36,320 nt of DNA from Candidatus Rokuibacteriota bacterium (GTDB lineage Bacteria; Methylomirabilota; Methylomirabilia; Rokubacteriales; CSP1-6), in the NCBI GenBank assembly GCA_003221515.1, contig QHSI01000120.1, positions 1 through 36,320 on the forward strand, in the 5' to 3' direction. Under the pieces are notes generated by a model. It was not told where the DNA came from. It was given only the letters and a program-made list of their open reading frames with translations, and did not search any database. This document shows, in pieces, positions 7,233-15,297 of this stretch (position 1 is its first letter; each line of letters opens with the position of its first letter). A program made the position numbers and the translations under genes.

Positions 7233-8626
7233 AAGGACACCTCGCCAAACGCGGGCGCTCCTGGACCGAGCTGCTCGAGCCTCCGTACGCGCTGTCCGCG
7301 ATCGTCGTGGTGCTGTGCATCCTGGCGCCTGCGTATAGCGCGTTCATCACGGCCACGGTCCTGCCGTCGGCCATCGCCGAGATCGGTGGGCTCGCGATCT
7401 ACGCGTGGGCCTCGACCGCCTACGCGGTCGCCTCGATCCTCGGAAGCGCCGGCAGCTCGGTCGCCGTCGGTAACGCCGGAATGCGCCGCACGTTCGTCCT
7501 GGCCGCCGGCGTGTTCGTCGTGGGCGCGGCCGTCTGCGCGAGCGCGCCGAGCATGCCGGTGCTCGTCGCCGGCCGCGGGCTTCAGGGACTCGGCGGCGGG
7601 ATGCTCATCGCCGGCGCGCACAGCATGGTGCGCGAGGTGTTCCCGGAAGCGTTGTGGCCGGGCATGCTCACGACGATCTCCTGCACCTGGGCGATTCCCG
7701 CGCTCAGCGGGCCGGCCGTCGGAGGCGTGCTCGCCGGGCTCGGCCTCTGGCGCACGGCGTTCTGGGTCGTGGCCCCGATCGCCGTGCTGGCCGGCGCGCT
7801 CACCTGGCGCATCCTGCCCGAGACCGGCCCAGGCGGCGCCGGCGCGGCACGCGTCCCGTTCGGACGCCTGGGGCTCGTGTGCGCGAGCGTGCTCTGCGTC
7901 GGCTCGATCGCCAACACCGGCGGCGCGCCCGCGCGCGTCGCGCTCTTCGGCGCCGCGATCGCGCTCGTCGCGCTCATGCTGCGGCTGGACAACCGGGCGC
8001 GGACGCGGCTGTTTCCGACGGGCATGCTCTCGCCCGCGAACCGGATCGGGAAGGGCTTCTGGATGATCTTCCTGCTCGGCATGTCGACGACGCCCGGCGG
8101 CATCTACCTGCCCCTGCTGGTACAGGTGCTCCACGGCGTGACGCCGGCCGAGTCCGGCTATCTCTACGCGCTCCAGTCGCTCGCGTGGACGACGGGCACG
8201 CTGCTGAGCGCGTTCGTCCCCCCGGCCCGCGTGCGCTGGGCGGTGGTCCTCGGCCCACTCCTGACCGCCGTGGGATTCGTCGGCCTCGTCCTCACGATCA
8301 GCTCGGGGCCGATGGGCGCGATCGCGGCGTCGCTGATCCTGATCGGCGGTGGGATCGGCACGGCCTGGGCGCACGTCGGCGCCGCCATCCTCTCGTCCGG
8401 ACGGCCGGACGAGGGGGCGGTCACGGCGTCGATGATCCCGAGCACGCAGCTCTTCGCGGTCTCGCTCGGCGCCGCGCTGTCCGGCGTCATCGCCAACGCC
8501 GCCGGGCTCGGCGGCGGCGCCTCGAAGCCGGCGGCTGCGCTCGCGGGCGCGTGGCTCTTCGGCGGCTTCGTGGCGGCGCCGCTGACGGCGCTCGTGATCG
8601 GATCGCGCCTCAACCGGTCCGCTTGA
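7223..8626 (+). CDS. MFS transporter (DHA2-like)
   Basis: A 467-residue major facilitator superfamily permease with about 12-14 hydrophobic helices along its whole length. The family signature between helices 2 and 5 is recognisable: WASTAYAVASILGS, then GNAGMRRTFVLAAGVFVVGAAVC and the LVAGRGLQGLGGGML motif typical of the drug:H+ antiporter-2 group. The likely role is proton-driven export of a small molecule, with the substrate unknown. The start is GTG at 7223. The same frame closes with the stop of the preceding small gene at 7205-7207, so no start further upstream than this 15-bp gap is possible. The start lies inside a strong GC hairpin. It is followed by 285 bp without a gene. Confidence 0.88.
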   Translation: MAPQGHLAKRGRSWTELLEPPYALSAIVVVLCILAPAYSAFITATVLPSAIAEIGGLAIYAWASTAYAVASILGSAGSSVAVGNAGMRRTFVLAAGVFVVGAAVCASAPSMPVLVAGRGLQGLGGGMLIAGAHSMVREVFPEALWPGMLTTISCTWAIPALSGPAVGGVLAGLGLWRTAFWVVAPIAVLAGALTWRILPETGPGGAGAARVPFGRLGLVCASVLCVGSIANTGGAPARVALFGAAIALVALMLRLDNRARTRLFPTGMLSPANRIGKGFWMIFLLGMSTTPGGIYLPLLVQVLHGVTPAESGYLYALQSLAWTTGTLLSAFVPPARVRWAVVLGPLLTAVGFVGLVLTISSGPMGAIAASLILIGGGIGTAWAHVGAAILSSGRPDEGAVTASMIPSTQLFAVSLGAALSGVIANAAGLGGGASKPAAALAGAWLFGGFVAAPLTALVIGSRLNRSA

Positions 8627-8911
8627 GCCGTCCGGTCGGTGCGAGCTCGCCGGCCACGGCCGACAACGGCGCGCCGGCCAGCCGGTGCGGCCTCGTCTCC
8701 GCCTCCCGATCCCGACGAGCGTACGACAGGCCGAGAGCGTGTAGGTCGCGCCGGATAGGTCATGCAAAGCCTCCCGCGCATCGGGCGCGACGCGCGTACG
8801 ACCGCGTCGGCTTGTGCTGCTCTTACCCGGTCAGGTCAGGCGAGGCTGTGCATTGCCGTCACCGCAACAGTGGGCTAGCCTACATGCGCCCAGGAGGGTT
8901 TGCGAGCCGTG

Positions 8912-9997
8912 ATGCGCGCCGTCGTCATGCGGAAGCAGCACCTCGTCGTCGCGGACCTACCCCTGCCAACACCCGGCCCGGGCGAGGTGCTCGTGAAGAC
9001 ACTCGCCTGCGGGATCTGCGGCTCGGACCTGCACGCGCTCAAGCATGCCGAGAACTTCGTCGAGGCCGGGCGCCGCGCCGGCAGTCGGTTCGTGATGGAC
9101 CTGAGCCGCGACGTCGTGATGGGCCACGAGTTCTGCGCCGCGATCGTCGAGCACGGCCCCGAGACCCGCCGCCACCTTCCCCGGGGGACGCGCGTCTGCT
9201 CGCGGCCGGGGCTCGTTCGCCCCGACGGGGTGTGGACCGTCGGCTACTCGAACGACACGCCCGGCGGCTACGCCGAGTACATGCGGCTCACCGAGGCGCT
9301 GCTGCTACCGGTGCCGGACGCGCTCGCCACCGAGCAGGCCGCGCTCACCGAGCCGATGGCGGTGGGCGTGCACGCGGTCGAGAAAGCGAGCCTCGGTCCC
9401 GACGACGCGCCGCTGGTGATCGGCTGCGGCCCGGTCGGGCTCGCGGTGATCGCGGCGCTGCGCCTGAAGGGCGCCCGGCCCATCGTCGCTGCCGACTTCT
9501 CACCGCGCCGGCGCGAGCTGGCGGCGGCGCTCGGCGCCGACGTCGTCGTGGATCCGGCGGGGACCACGCCGTGGCAGAGCTGGCGCGAGGTCGCCGTCTG
9601 GCGCGATGCCAGCCGCGCGCCGAAGCTCCCGGCCTGGATGCCCGGGCCGCCGCTACGTCCCGCCGTCGTGTTCGAGTGCGTGGGCGTGCCGGGCGTGCTC
9701 GACCGGATCATGGGCGCCGCACCGCGCGGCACGCGCATCGTGGTTGTCGGCGTGTGCATGGAGCAGGACGCGATCTCCCCGATGCTGGGGATCATGAAGG
9801 AGCTGAGCCTCCAGTTCGTCCTCGGCTACACGGGCGACGAGTTCGCGGCGACCCTCGGCCACATCGCCGCGGGCGCCATCGCGGCAGCGCCGCTCGTCAC
9901 CGGCAAGGTGGACCTCGCGGGCGTCGCGGGCGCGTTCGAGGCGCTGGCCTCGCCGGAGCGTCACGCGAAGATCCTCGTCGAGCCCTGGAGAAGTTGA
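8912..9997 (+). CDS. Zinc-type alcohol dehydrogenase-like (MDR) oxidoreductase
   Basis: A medium-chain dehydrogenase/reductase of about 361 residues. The catalytic-zinc residues are recognisable in CGICGSDLH and VVMGHEF. The Rossmann nucleotide site is VIGCGPVGLAVIAALRLKG, followed by an acidic residue in VAADFSP that suggests NAD(H). The loop that usually carries four structural-zinc cysteines is replaced by RPGLVRPDGVWTVGYSND, which has none, so this member should bind only one zinc. AGGAGGG at 8892-8898 is the ribosome site. Candidate starts are GTG 8909 and ATG 8912 (chosen), with ATG 8927 also possible. The stop is 20 bp before the LVIVD protein gene, and the two are probably co-transcribed. 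The substrate alcohol or aldehyde is not deducible. Confidence 0.88.
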   Translation: MRAVVMRKQHLVVADLPLPTPGPGEVLVKTLACGICGSDLHALKHAENFVEAGRRAGSRFVMDLSRDVVMGHEFCAAIVEHGPETRRHLPRGTRVCSRPGLVRPDGVWTVGYSNDTPGGYAEYMRLTEALLLPVPDALATEQAALTEPMAVGVHAVEKASLGPDDAPLVIGCGPVGLAVIAALRLKGARPIVAADFSPRRRELAAALGADVVVDPAGTTPWQSWREVAVWRDASRAPKLPAWMPGPPLRPAVVFECVGVPGVLDRIMGAAPRGTRIVVVGVCMEQDAISPMLGIMKELSLQFVLGYTGDEFAATLGHIAAGAIAAAPLVTGKVDLAGVAGAFEALASPERHAKILVEPWRS

Positions 9998-10017
9998 CCC
10001 TGGGAAAGGAGCCACGC

Positions 10018-11478
10018 ATGCGGTCCCCTTCTCGGTCGCTCCGGCCGATCCTCCTCGGCTTCACCCTGGTGCTCCTCGCGGCCGCGCCCGCGGCCACGCA
10101 GCCGCCAGCGCGCGGCCACGGCGCCGAGGCTCACGACATGGAGCTGGTCGGTCACGACGATCTGCAGGGCCGCTCGGCCTACCAGCCGACGATCCACCAG
10201 CAGAGCGGGCGCGTGATCGCGTACGTCGGCCATCACGGCGGGCGCGCGCGCAACCCGCTCACCGGCGTCGAGGAGGACAACGGCACGTCGATCGTCGACG
10301 TCACCGACCCCGCGAAGCCCCGCTACCTCGTCCACATTGCCGGCGCGCCGGGCAGCGGTGAGCAGGGCGGCGCGCAGATGGCCCGCGTATGCGACCGGCA
10401 GGGCAAGACGTATCTGCTGCGCACGATCGGCAACTCGGTCCCCAACTCCGGTCACGAGGTGTGGAACGTCACCGATCCGGCGAAGCCGCAGAAGACGAGC
10501 ACGGTGGTCTCCGGCCTCACCTCCACGCACAAGAACTGGTGGGAATGCGACACCGGCATCGCCTACCTGGTCTCGGGCGATCTCGTCAAGGTGGACCCGC
10601 TGCAGCTCGGGCCCTCGGGCTGGCGCACCTGGCGCATGACGAAGGTCTACGACCTCAGCGACCCGGCGAAGCCCGTGTTCGTCCGCGACTTCGGGCTGGC
10701 CGGCCAGCAGCCCGGCTCGACCGGGCCCATCACGGTCGCCCACGGCGTCCACGGGCCGATCGTCGTCGGCAACCGCGTGTACTTCGCGTACGGGACCAGC
10801 GGCGAGGGCGCGCTGCAGATCGTCGACCGGCAGAAGCTGCTCACCGGCCCCAAGGAGCCGACGGCGGCGAACCTGAACTTTCCCGAGATCAGCCGGCTCT
10901 ACATGTCGCCCAACTGGGGCGGCCACACGTCGTTCCCCATACTGGGCATGACGATCGGCGACTGGGCGCCCAACACCAAGGACCGGGTGCGCGACTTCGT
11001 CTTCCTCGTCTCCGAGGCCATCGCCAACGAGTGCCGCGAGTCCCGGCACGCGAGCTTCGTGGTCGACATCACCGCCGAGACGCGGCCGTTCTCGGTCTCG
11101 ACGTTCCAGGTGCCGGAGGCGAAGGGCGCGTTCTGCCGGCGCGGCGGGCGGTTTGGTCCGCACTCGAGCAGCGAGACGTTCGCGCCGATCTTCTACAAGA
11201 AGATGGTGTTCGTCGCCTACTTCAACGCCGGCGTGCGCGCCGTCGACGTCCGCGACCCCTACGCCCCGCGCGAGGCCGGGTTCTACATCCCGGCGACGAC
11301 GGAGCGGACGGCGGAGCGCTGCGTGCAGAACGGGACGCGCAGCTGCAAGGTCGCGATCCAGACCAACAACGTCGAGGCGGACGAGCGCGGGCTCGTCTAC
11401 CTGGCCGATCGGGCCAACACGGGGCTGCACATCGTGCGGCTCACCGGTGACGCCGCCAGGATCGTCGGCACGCGCTGA
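10018..11478 (+). CDS. Secreted LVIVD-repeat beta-propeller protein
   Basis: A 486-residue exported protein. A Sec signal peptide (RPILLGFTLVLLAAAPAATQ, about residues 9-28) is followed by repeated blades containing the LVIVD-type pattern: TSIVDVTDPAKPRYLVHI, then HEVWNVTDPAKPQK, VYDLSDPAKPVFV, VRAVDVRDPYAPREAGFY and GLHIVRL. Such proteins fold as beta-propellers at the cell surface or in the periplasm; most have no assigned enzyme activity. Cysteines near 125, 185, 340, 366 and late positions could form disulfides. GGAAAGGAG lies 7 nt upstream of the ATG, and the gene follows the MDR oxidoreductase by 20 bp. Its 3' end is separated from the convergent cupin gene by an inverted-repeat element. 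Confidence 0.87.
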   Translation: MRSPSRSLRPILLGFTLVLLAAAPAATQPPARGHGAEAHDMELVGHDDLQGRSAYQPTIHQQSGRVIAYVGHHGGRARNPLTGVEEDNGTSIVDVTDPAKPRYLVHIAGAPGSGEQGGAQMARVCDRQGKTYLLRTIGNSVPNSGHEVWNVTDPAKPQKTSTVVSGLTSTHKNWWECDTGIAYLVSGDLVKVDPLQLGPSGWRTWRMTKVYDLSDPAKPVFVRDFGLAGQQPGSTGPITVAHGVHGPIVVGNRVYFAYGTSGEGALQIVDRQKLLTGPKEPTAANLNFPEISRLYMSPNWGGHTSFPILGMTIGDWAPNTKDRVRDFVFLVSEAIANECRESRHASFVVDITAETRPFSVSTFQVPEAKGAFCRRGGRFGPHSSSETFAPIFYKKMVFVAYFNAGVRAVDVRDPYAPREAGFYIPATTERTAERCVQNGTRSCKVAIQTNNVEADERGLVYLADRANTGLHIVRLTGDAARIVGTR

Positions 11479-11613
11479 GGCCCACTACTTCGCCGAGTAC
11501 TGGAGTGCGCGGTCCACGTGTACGCCATCGGCACCGTCGCGGCGCGCGCCGCGCAGGATGGGTCGACCCCCTGGACCCCCGCCGAGCGCCAGCGCCTCAC
11601 GCGCCGTGGCGGC

Positions 11614-11734
11614 GGCGGCTGAAAAAGGCCCATCTGCTTCGTTGCCGCCCTCGGCTGCGCGCTCACCGTACTCGAAGTACGGCTCGCGTGCAGCCTTCGG
11701 ACGGCGCCTCGCATCTGGACCTTTTTGAGCCGCC
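11614..11734. repeat. Inverted-repeat element, family B, copy 1
   Basis: A 121-bp element bounded by GGCGGCTGAAAAAGG (11614-11628) and CCTTTTTGAGCCGCC (11720-11734), which pair except for one central G/C position. The interior right half (GCAGCCTTCGG, CGCCTCGCATCTGGAC) is nearly identical to the copy at 21334-21412. It sits between two convergent genes, and the stop codon of the cupin at 11734 touches its edge. The A5/T5 runs in the arms suit a bidirectional transcription terminator; a small mobile (MITE-like) origin is equally possible. Confidence 0.75.
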
Positions 11735-12099
11735 TATGCTAGCGGGATGATCGCGTAGAAGCGGGGCTGATCTCCGACCACGCGCGTGACGTGCCCCTGG
11801 CCCGTGAGATCCTCGGCCAGGATCACGTCGCCGGGCCCGACCCGCGCCACGGTGCCGTCGCCCACCTCGATCTCGGCGCTGCCCGACAGCGAGATCGAGT
11901 ACTGGCGACGGGGCGCGCAGTGCCAGCTGAGCACGTAGCCCGGCGGTGAGACGCGAAACGCGATGCTCGACGCGCCCTGCATCGGGGTGCCCTGACCGTA
12001 GGCGCCCTCGACGTCCTTGAAGGGCTTCAGGTCGAAGGGCACCTCGGCGACGTGCGACTTTCCATCCGTACCGCTGTAGACCCGAAACATCTTCGGCAT
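11734..12099 (-). CDS. Cupin-domain protein (121 aa)
   Basis: A small single-domain cupin, starting MPKMFRVYSG, with GGAGG 9 nt upstream. The double-stranded beta-barrel motifs are degenerate: PGYVLSWHCAPRRQYSISLSG corresponds to cupin motif 1, and VGPGDVILAEDLTGQGH to motif 2 (G-x5-7-P-x-G followed by a late H). At least two histidines that could bind a metal remain (SWHCA, GQGH). This composition is seen in bacterial cupins of unknown substrate. It is the third gene of a leftward run: metallo-beta-lactamase-fold hydrolase, cupin, cupin, with 31 bp between the two cupins. Its stop abuts the family B inverted repeat. Confidence 0.8.
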   Translation of the reverse strand: MPKMFRVYSGTDGKSHVAEVPFDLKPFKDVEGAYGQGTPMQGASSIAFRVSPPGYVLSWHCAPRRQYSISLSGSAEIEVGDGTVARVGPGDVILAEDLTGQGHVTRVVGDQPRFYAIIPLA

Positions 12100-12130
12100 C
12101 GTCGATGACCTCCCGCCGGTCGCGCGGCGC

Positions 12131-12553
12131 TCAGCGCGCCGCCGCGGCCTCCGGCATCCGGCCCACCACGACCGTCTCGTGGACCGCCGGCGAGTAGATC
12201 TCGAGAACCTCGACGTCGTCCGAGCAGTCGAGCTCGTTGTGGACGATACCGGGCGGCTGCAGGATGCAGTCGCCCTTCTGAAACGTGTGCTCGCCATGCG
12301 CCTCGTAGACGAACTTGATCCAGCCGTTGAGCACGTAGAACATCTGGAAGTCGCACTTGTGCTGGTGCAGGCCGGTCGTGTGCAGCTCGTGGGCGCCCGA
12401 ACCCTTCTTGATCCTGATCACGTGGGCCCGGAACTGTCCGTGCGTGGCCGCGTCGATGCCGAGGTCGCGGTACTCCATGAAGCTGCGCAAGCCGGTCGTG
12501 TACACCGCGTCCTTGGCCAGGTTCGCGCTGAACAGCTGCGGTTGCTCGCTCAT
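12131..12553 (-). CDS. Cupin-domain protein (140 aa)
   Basis: A 140-residue cupin with a well-formed motif 1 (HTTGLHQHKCDFQMFYVLNG) and motif 2 (GDCILQPPGIVHNELDCSDD). The histidines in HQH, the downstream acidic position and IVHNE give a plausible single-metal site, so a dioxygenase, isomerase or ligand-binding role is possible. The start MSEQPQLF has GGAGG 9 nt upstream. It lies 22 bp downstream of the MBL-fold hydrolase gene and 31 bp upstream of a second, shorter cupin. Three co-directional metal-binding proteins suggest one small catabolic operon, but no substrate can be read from the sequence. Confidence 0.83.
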   Translation of the reverse strand: MSEQPQLFSANLAKDAVYTTGLRSFMEYRDLGIDAATHGQFRAHVIRIKKGSGAHELHTTGLHQHKCDFQMFYVLNGWIKFVYEAHGEHTFQKGDCILQPPGIVHNELDCSDDVEVLEIYSPAVHETVVVGRMPEAAAAR

Positions 12554-12575
12554 GGTCGGTACCTCCAGTGAGGGA

Positions 12576-13535
12576 TCAGGGTGAAGGCGCCGCGCCGTCG
12601 GGCGCCGCGAACTCGAAGGTGGTGCCCACCGAGCTGGCGGTGAAGCGTCCGGGCAGCCGGTGAGCGATGGCGACGATGGCCTCGATGCCGGTGCAGTGCT
12701 GGGGCACCATGTGCTCGACGTCGAGCTCACGGAAGGCGTCGACCACCCGTGTGACGCGCGGCTCGTCGAGACCGCTGAGGTGAAAGCCCCCCATGACCGC
12801 GTGCACGCGCGAGACCCCGGTGATGCGTACGGCGTTCCGGCAGATGCCGACGATCCCGCGATGCGAGCACGACGTGATCACCACGAGACCGCGGTCGCGC
12901 ACGTTGGCCACCAGCGTCTGCTCGCCGATGAACGTGTCCTGGATCAGCTCGCCGGCGCGCTCGACGCGCAGGTTGCTGGGGATCGTCTCCCAGTCTTCGG
13001 CGCCGTGCATCTCGCCGGAGAGCCACACGCCCTCGGCGAGCGTGGTCGGCTTCGCCACGAGCGTGACCGGCACGTCGTAACGCTCGATCTCGTCGCGAGA
13101 GAGGCGGCCGCTGTAGACGCGGCGCTCGCCGCGCTGCTGCCAGCGCGGCTCGAAGTGATCGACGCCGCCGTAGAAGGGCAGGTCGCGGCGAAGACGCCGC
13201 CGCCAGGCGTGCAGGAAGCCGGTCAGCCCGCCCCAGTGATCGCGGTGGCCGTGGGAGAGGCCGAGCGCGTCGATCGCGGAGGGCTCGATGGCCAGCTCGC
13301 GGAAGTTGTGGTTCAGCGCGTCCGGCGTCAGACCGAAGTCGAAGGCCATCGTGAACCGGTCCCGGCCGCGGGTGATCTCGACCAGATGCGCCAGGCCGTG
13401 CTCGGCGCGGAGGTCCGGCATCTTGCCGGCCACGAACGCGCTGTACCGGCGGGCCACTGCGGTGTCCTGGCGCAGGTTGTCGATGTAGTTGTCGACGACG
13501 GTGGTGACGCGGACACGGTCGACGGCGCCGGGCAT
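12576..13535 (-). CDS. Metallo-beta-lactamase-fold hydrolase
   Basis: A 319-residue cytosolic MBL-fold protein with the zinc motif H95-G-H97-R-D99-H100 (LSHGHRDHWGG). An Asp-containing FDFGLTPDALNHN precedes it, later metal histidines lie in SCSHRGIVG and GGFHLSG, and the C-terminal PQHCTG motif is present. The order SHGHRDHWGG - CSHRG - GGFHL - PQHCTG matches the subgroup related to the ribofuranosylaminobenzene-phosphate (methanopterin-type) synthases and their uncharacterised relatives; I would not transfer that function. The ATG at 13533-13535 has no Shine-Dalgarno. It lies exactly 6 nt after TAGGAT, suggesting a leaderless mRNA. It is the first gene of a three-gene operon with two cupins. 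Confidence 0.88.
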   Translation of the reverse strand: MPGAVDRVRVTTVVDNYIDNLRQDTAVARRYSAFVAGKMPDLRAEHGLAHLVEITRGRDRFTMAFDFGLTPDALNHNFRELAIEPSAIDALGLSHGHRDHWGGLTGFLHAWRRRLRRDLPFYGGVDHFEPRWQQRGERRVYSGRLSRDEIERYDVPVTLVAKPTTLAEGVWLSGEMHGAEDWETIPSNLRVERAGELIQDTFIGEQTLVANVRDRGLVVITSCSHRGIVGICRNAVRITGVSRVHAVMGGFHLSGLDEPRVTRVVDAFRELDVEHMVPQHCTGIEAIVAIAHRLPGRFTASSVGTTFEFAAPDGAAPSP

Positions 13536-13541
13536 GCGCGT

Positions 13542-13547
13542 ATCCTA
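13542..13547 (-). promoter_or_regulatory. -10 box for a leaderless MBL-hydrolase transcript
   Basis: On the minus strand TAGGAT lies 6 nt before the ATG of the MBL hydrolase gene, and no ribosome binding site fits in between. TAnnnT with 6-7 nt to the start codon is the known arrangement of leaderless genes in several bacterial phyla. The same 6-nt spacing recurs at 14026-14031 and 15876-15881. Confidence 0.5.
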
Positions 13548-13583
13548 GCAGGACGCCGAACGGCCGTGACGGAGAAGGCCGCG

Positions 13584-13610
13584 TGTCGATTTCGAAGGGT
13601 CATCGTCGTC
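13584..13610 (+). promoter_or_regulatory. Candidate ECF42-type promoter upstream of the DGPF gene
   Basis: TGTCGA (13584-13589) is followed after 17 nt by CGTC (13607-13610). A TGTCGA -35 with a short CG(A/T)C -10 is what has been reported for ECF42 sigma factors, and the two genes downstream are the DGPF protein and the ECF42-like sigma factor. This suggests autoregulation. The match is seen directly; use by this sigma factor is inference. Confidence 0.6.
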
Positions 13611-13644
13611 GTACTGGTTGAATGACATCCTCAAGGAGGATCCG

Positions 13645-13992
13645 ATGCGTTACATGCTGCTCATCTGCGGTGACGAGAAGGCCCAAGCCCAGGCGCCACA
13701 GGCCGAAATGGCCGCGGTCGTGCAGGGCCACAGGCGCTTCGCCGAGGAGCTCCAGGCGTCGGGCAAGATGGTCCACGGCGAGCGGCTCCGGCCCGACAGC
13801 GAAGCCAGCCGGATCCGGATCAAGGCCGGCCAGCGACAGGTCATGGACGGCCCGTTCGCCGAGACCAAGGAGGCCCTGGGCGGCTTCTACCTGATCGAGT
13901 GCGCCACCAAGGAGGAAGCCGTCGAGTGGGCGAAGAAGATCCCGCTCCGCGAGGGCGGCTACATCGACGTACGGCCGATCTGGCCGATGTGA
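13645..13992 (+). CDS. DGPF/YCII-domain protein
   Basis: A 115-residue single-domain protein of the YCII-related DGPF family. It starts MRYMLLICGDE and contains the name-giving motif DGPFAETKEALGGFYLIE (about residues 72-89), ending with the PIWPM-type tail common in the family. These are small ferredoxin-like alpha/beta proteins, often encoded next to ECF42 sigma factors; their biochemical role is unknown. The ATG at 13645 is fixed by a very strong AAGGAGGA ribosome site 4 nt upstream; a longer frame starting at 13618 would place this site inside the gene. The sigma factor gene follows after 45 bp, and a TGTCGA-type promoter lies 35 bp upstream. Confidence 0.93.
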   Translation: MRYMLLICGDEKAQAQAPQAEMAAVVQGHRRFAEELQASGKMVHGERLRPDSEASRIRIKAGQRQVMDGPFAETKEALGGFYLIECATKEEAVEWAKKIPLREGGYIDVRPIWPM

Positions 13993-14025
13993 CCGGTCGG
14001 CCGAAGGAGCGCTCCCCGCATCGGG

Positions 14026-14031
14026 TAACAT
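14026..14031 (+). promoter_or_regulatory. -10 box for a leaderless sigma-factor transcript
   Basis: TAACAT ends 6 nt before the GTG start of the ECF sigma factor gene, and no Shine-Dalgarno is found at a usable distance (the nearest, GAAGGAG, is over 25 nt away). This fits a leaderless start internal to the DGPF-sigma pair, in addition to read-through from the upstream promoter. Confidence 0.45.
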
Positions 14032-14037
14032 CGATGC

Positions 14038-15297
14038 GTGCCGGACGGCGACGTGCACGCGCGCGTGGCGGAAGTGTTTCGCCAGGAGTACGCGCGCGTC
14101 GTCGCGTCCGTGGTCCGGATCGTGCGCGACATCGACACGGCCGAAGAAGTCGTCCAGGAAGCGTTCGCCCAGGCGCTCCATCGCTGGCCCGCCGACGGAA
14201 CGCCGGACCGGCCGGGCGCCTGGCTCCTCACCACGGCGCGGCGGCGTGCCCTCGATCGCCTGCGCCGTGACCGTCGGGCCGGGGCGCGCTCCGATGCGCT
14301 CGCGTACGAGACCGGGCTCGGTGCGCTCGACGAGATCCCCGACGTGAGCGACCCGGAAGCGATCGCCGACGACCGACTGCGGTTGATCTTCACGTGCTCC
14401 CATCCCGGGCTGCCGCCCGACAGCCGCGCCGCGCTCACGCTCAAGCTGGTCGCTGGTCTGTCGACCGCGGAGATCGCGCGAGCCTTCCTGGTGCCCGAGC
14501 CCACGATCGCGCAGCGGCTCGTGCGCGCCAAGCGGACCATCCGAGACCGCGAGCTGCCTTACGAAGTGCCCGAAGGCGCGGAGCTGGCCGAGCGCCTGCC
14601 GGCCGTGCTCGCGGTCATCTACCTGGTGTTCAACGAGGGCTACGCGGCGCATACCGGCGACGCCCTCGTGCGCCACGACCTCTGCGACGAGGCGCTTCGG
14701 CTGGGACGGATCCTCGCCGAGCTGATGCCCGAGGAGCCCGAGGTGCTCGGGCTCCTGGCGCTGATGGAGCTGCAAGCGTCGCGGGCGGCGGCGCGCGCGG
14801 ACGCCGACGGCAACCTGATTCTGCTGGCGGATCAGGAGCGCGCGCGCTGGGACCGGGCGCGCATCGCGCGCGGGCTCGACGAGCTCGACCGGGCCGGATC
14901 GCTCGCGGGCGCGGGCCCCTATCAGCTGCAGGCCGCCATCGCCGCCTGCCACGCGCGCGCCGCCTCGTGGGAGGAGACGGACTGGCCGCGGATCGTCGAC
15001 CACTACGACGCGCTCATCGCGGTGACGCCGTCGCCGGTGGTCGAGCTGAACCGCGCGGTCGCGATCGGGCTGGGGTACGGGCCGGCGCGTGGGCTCGCGG
15101 CGCTCGACGCCGTCGACGCCTCGGCGTTGCGGAGCTATCACCTGCTCCCGGCCGCCCGCGCCGACTTCCTCCGCCGTCTCGAGCGCTGGGCCGAGGCGGC
15201 CGCCGAGTATCGCCGCGCCCTCACCCTGGCCGACAACGCGAGCGAGCAGAAGTTCCTGGCCGCACGTCTCGCGGCGTGCGAGCAGCACCTGCGTTAG
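14038..15297 (+). CDS. ECF42-type RNA polymerase sigma factor with C-terminal helical extension
   Basis: A 419-residue ECF sigma factor, much longer than the usual 180-200 residues. Region 2 is VFRQEYARVVASVVRIVRDI followed by DTAEEVVQEAFAQALHRWP; region 4 is LTLKLVAGLSTAEIARAFLV and PTIAQRLVRAKRTIR. The remaining ~230 residues form the SnoaL-free, TPR-like extension typical of the ECF42 group, with AVIYLVFNEGYAAHTG, LCDEALRLGRILAELMPEEPE, ELNRAVAIG and YHLLPAARADFLRRL. In this group no anti-sigma factor is encoded, and the extension is thought to control activity. The DGPF gene 45 bp upstream supports the assignment. The start is GTG 14038; an overlapping ATG at 14034 is out of frame. Its stop overlaps that of the convergent Uma2 gene. 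Confidence 0.92.
   Translation: MPDGDVHARVAEVFRQEYARVVASVVRIVRDIDTAEEVVQEAFAQALHRWPADGTPDRPGAWLLTTARRRALDRLRRDRRAGARSDALAYETGLGALDEIPDVSDPEAIADDRLRLIFTCSHPGLPPDSRAALTLKLVAGLSTAEIARAFLVPEPTIAQRLVRAKRTIRDRELPYEVPEGAELAERLPAVLAVIYLVFNEGYAAHTGDALVRHDLCDEALRLGRILAELMPEEPEVLGLLALMELQASRAAARADADGNLILLADQERARWDRARIARGLDELDRAGSLAGAGPYQLQAAIAACHARAASWEETDWPRIVDHYDALIAVTPSPVVELNRAVAIGLGYGPARGLAALDAVDASALRSYHLLPAARADFLRRLERWAEAAAEYRRALTLADNASEQKFLAARLAACEQHLR

Noticed and set aside
8627-8911. Gene or RNA in the 285-bp gap before the dehydrogenase
   Set aside because: Open frames here are short shadows; no stable pattern or ribosome site other than that of the next gene.
7654-11478. 1274-residue plus-strand open frame
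   Set aside because: Its first ~790 residues are an out-of-frame shadow of the MFS and dehydrogenase genes; only the part from 10018 (the LVIVD protein) is coding.
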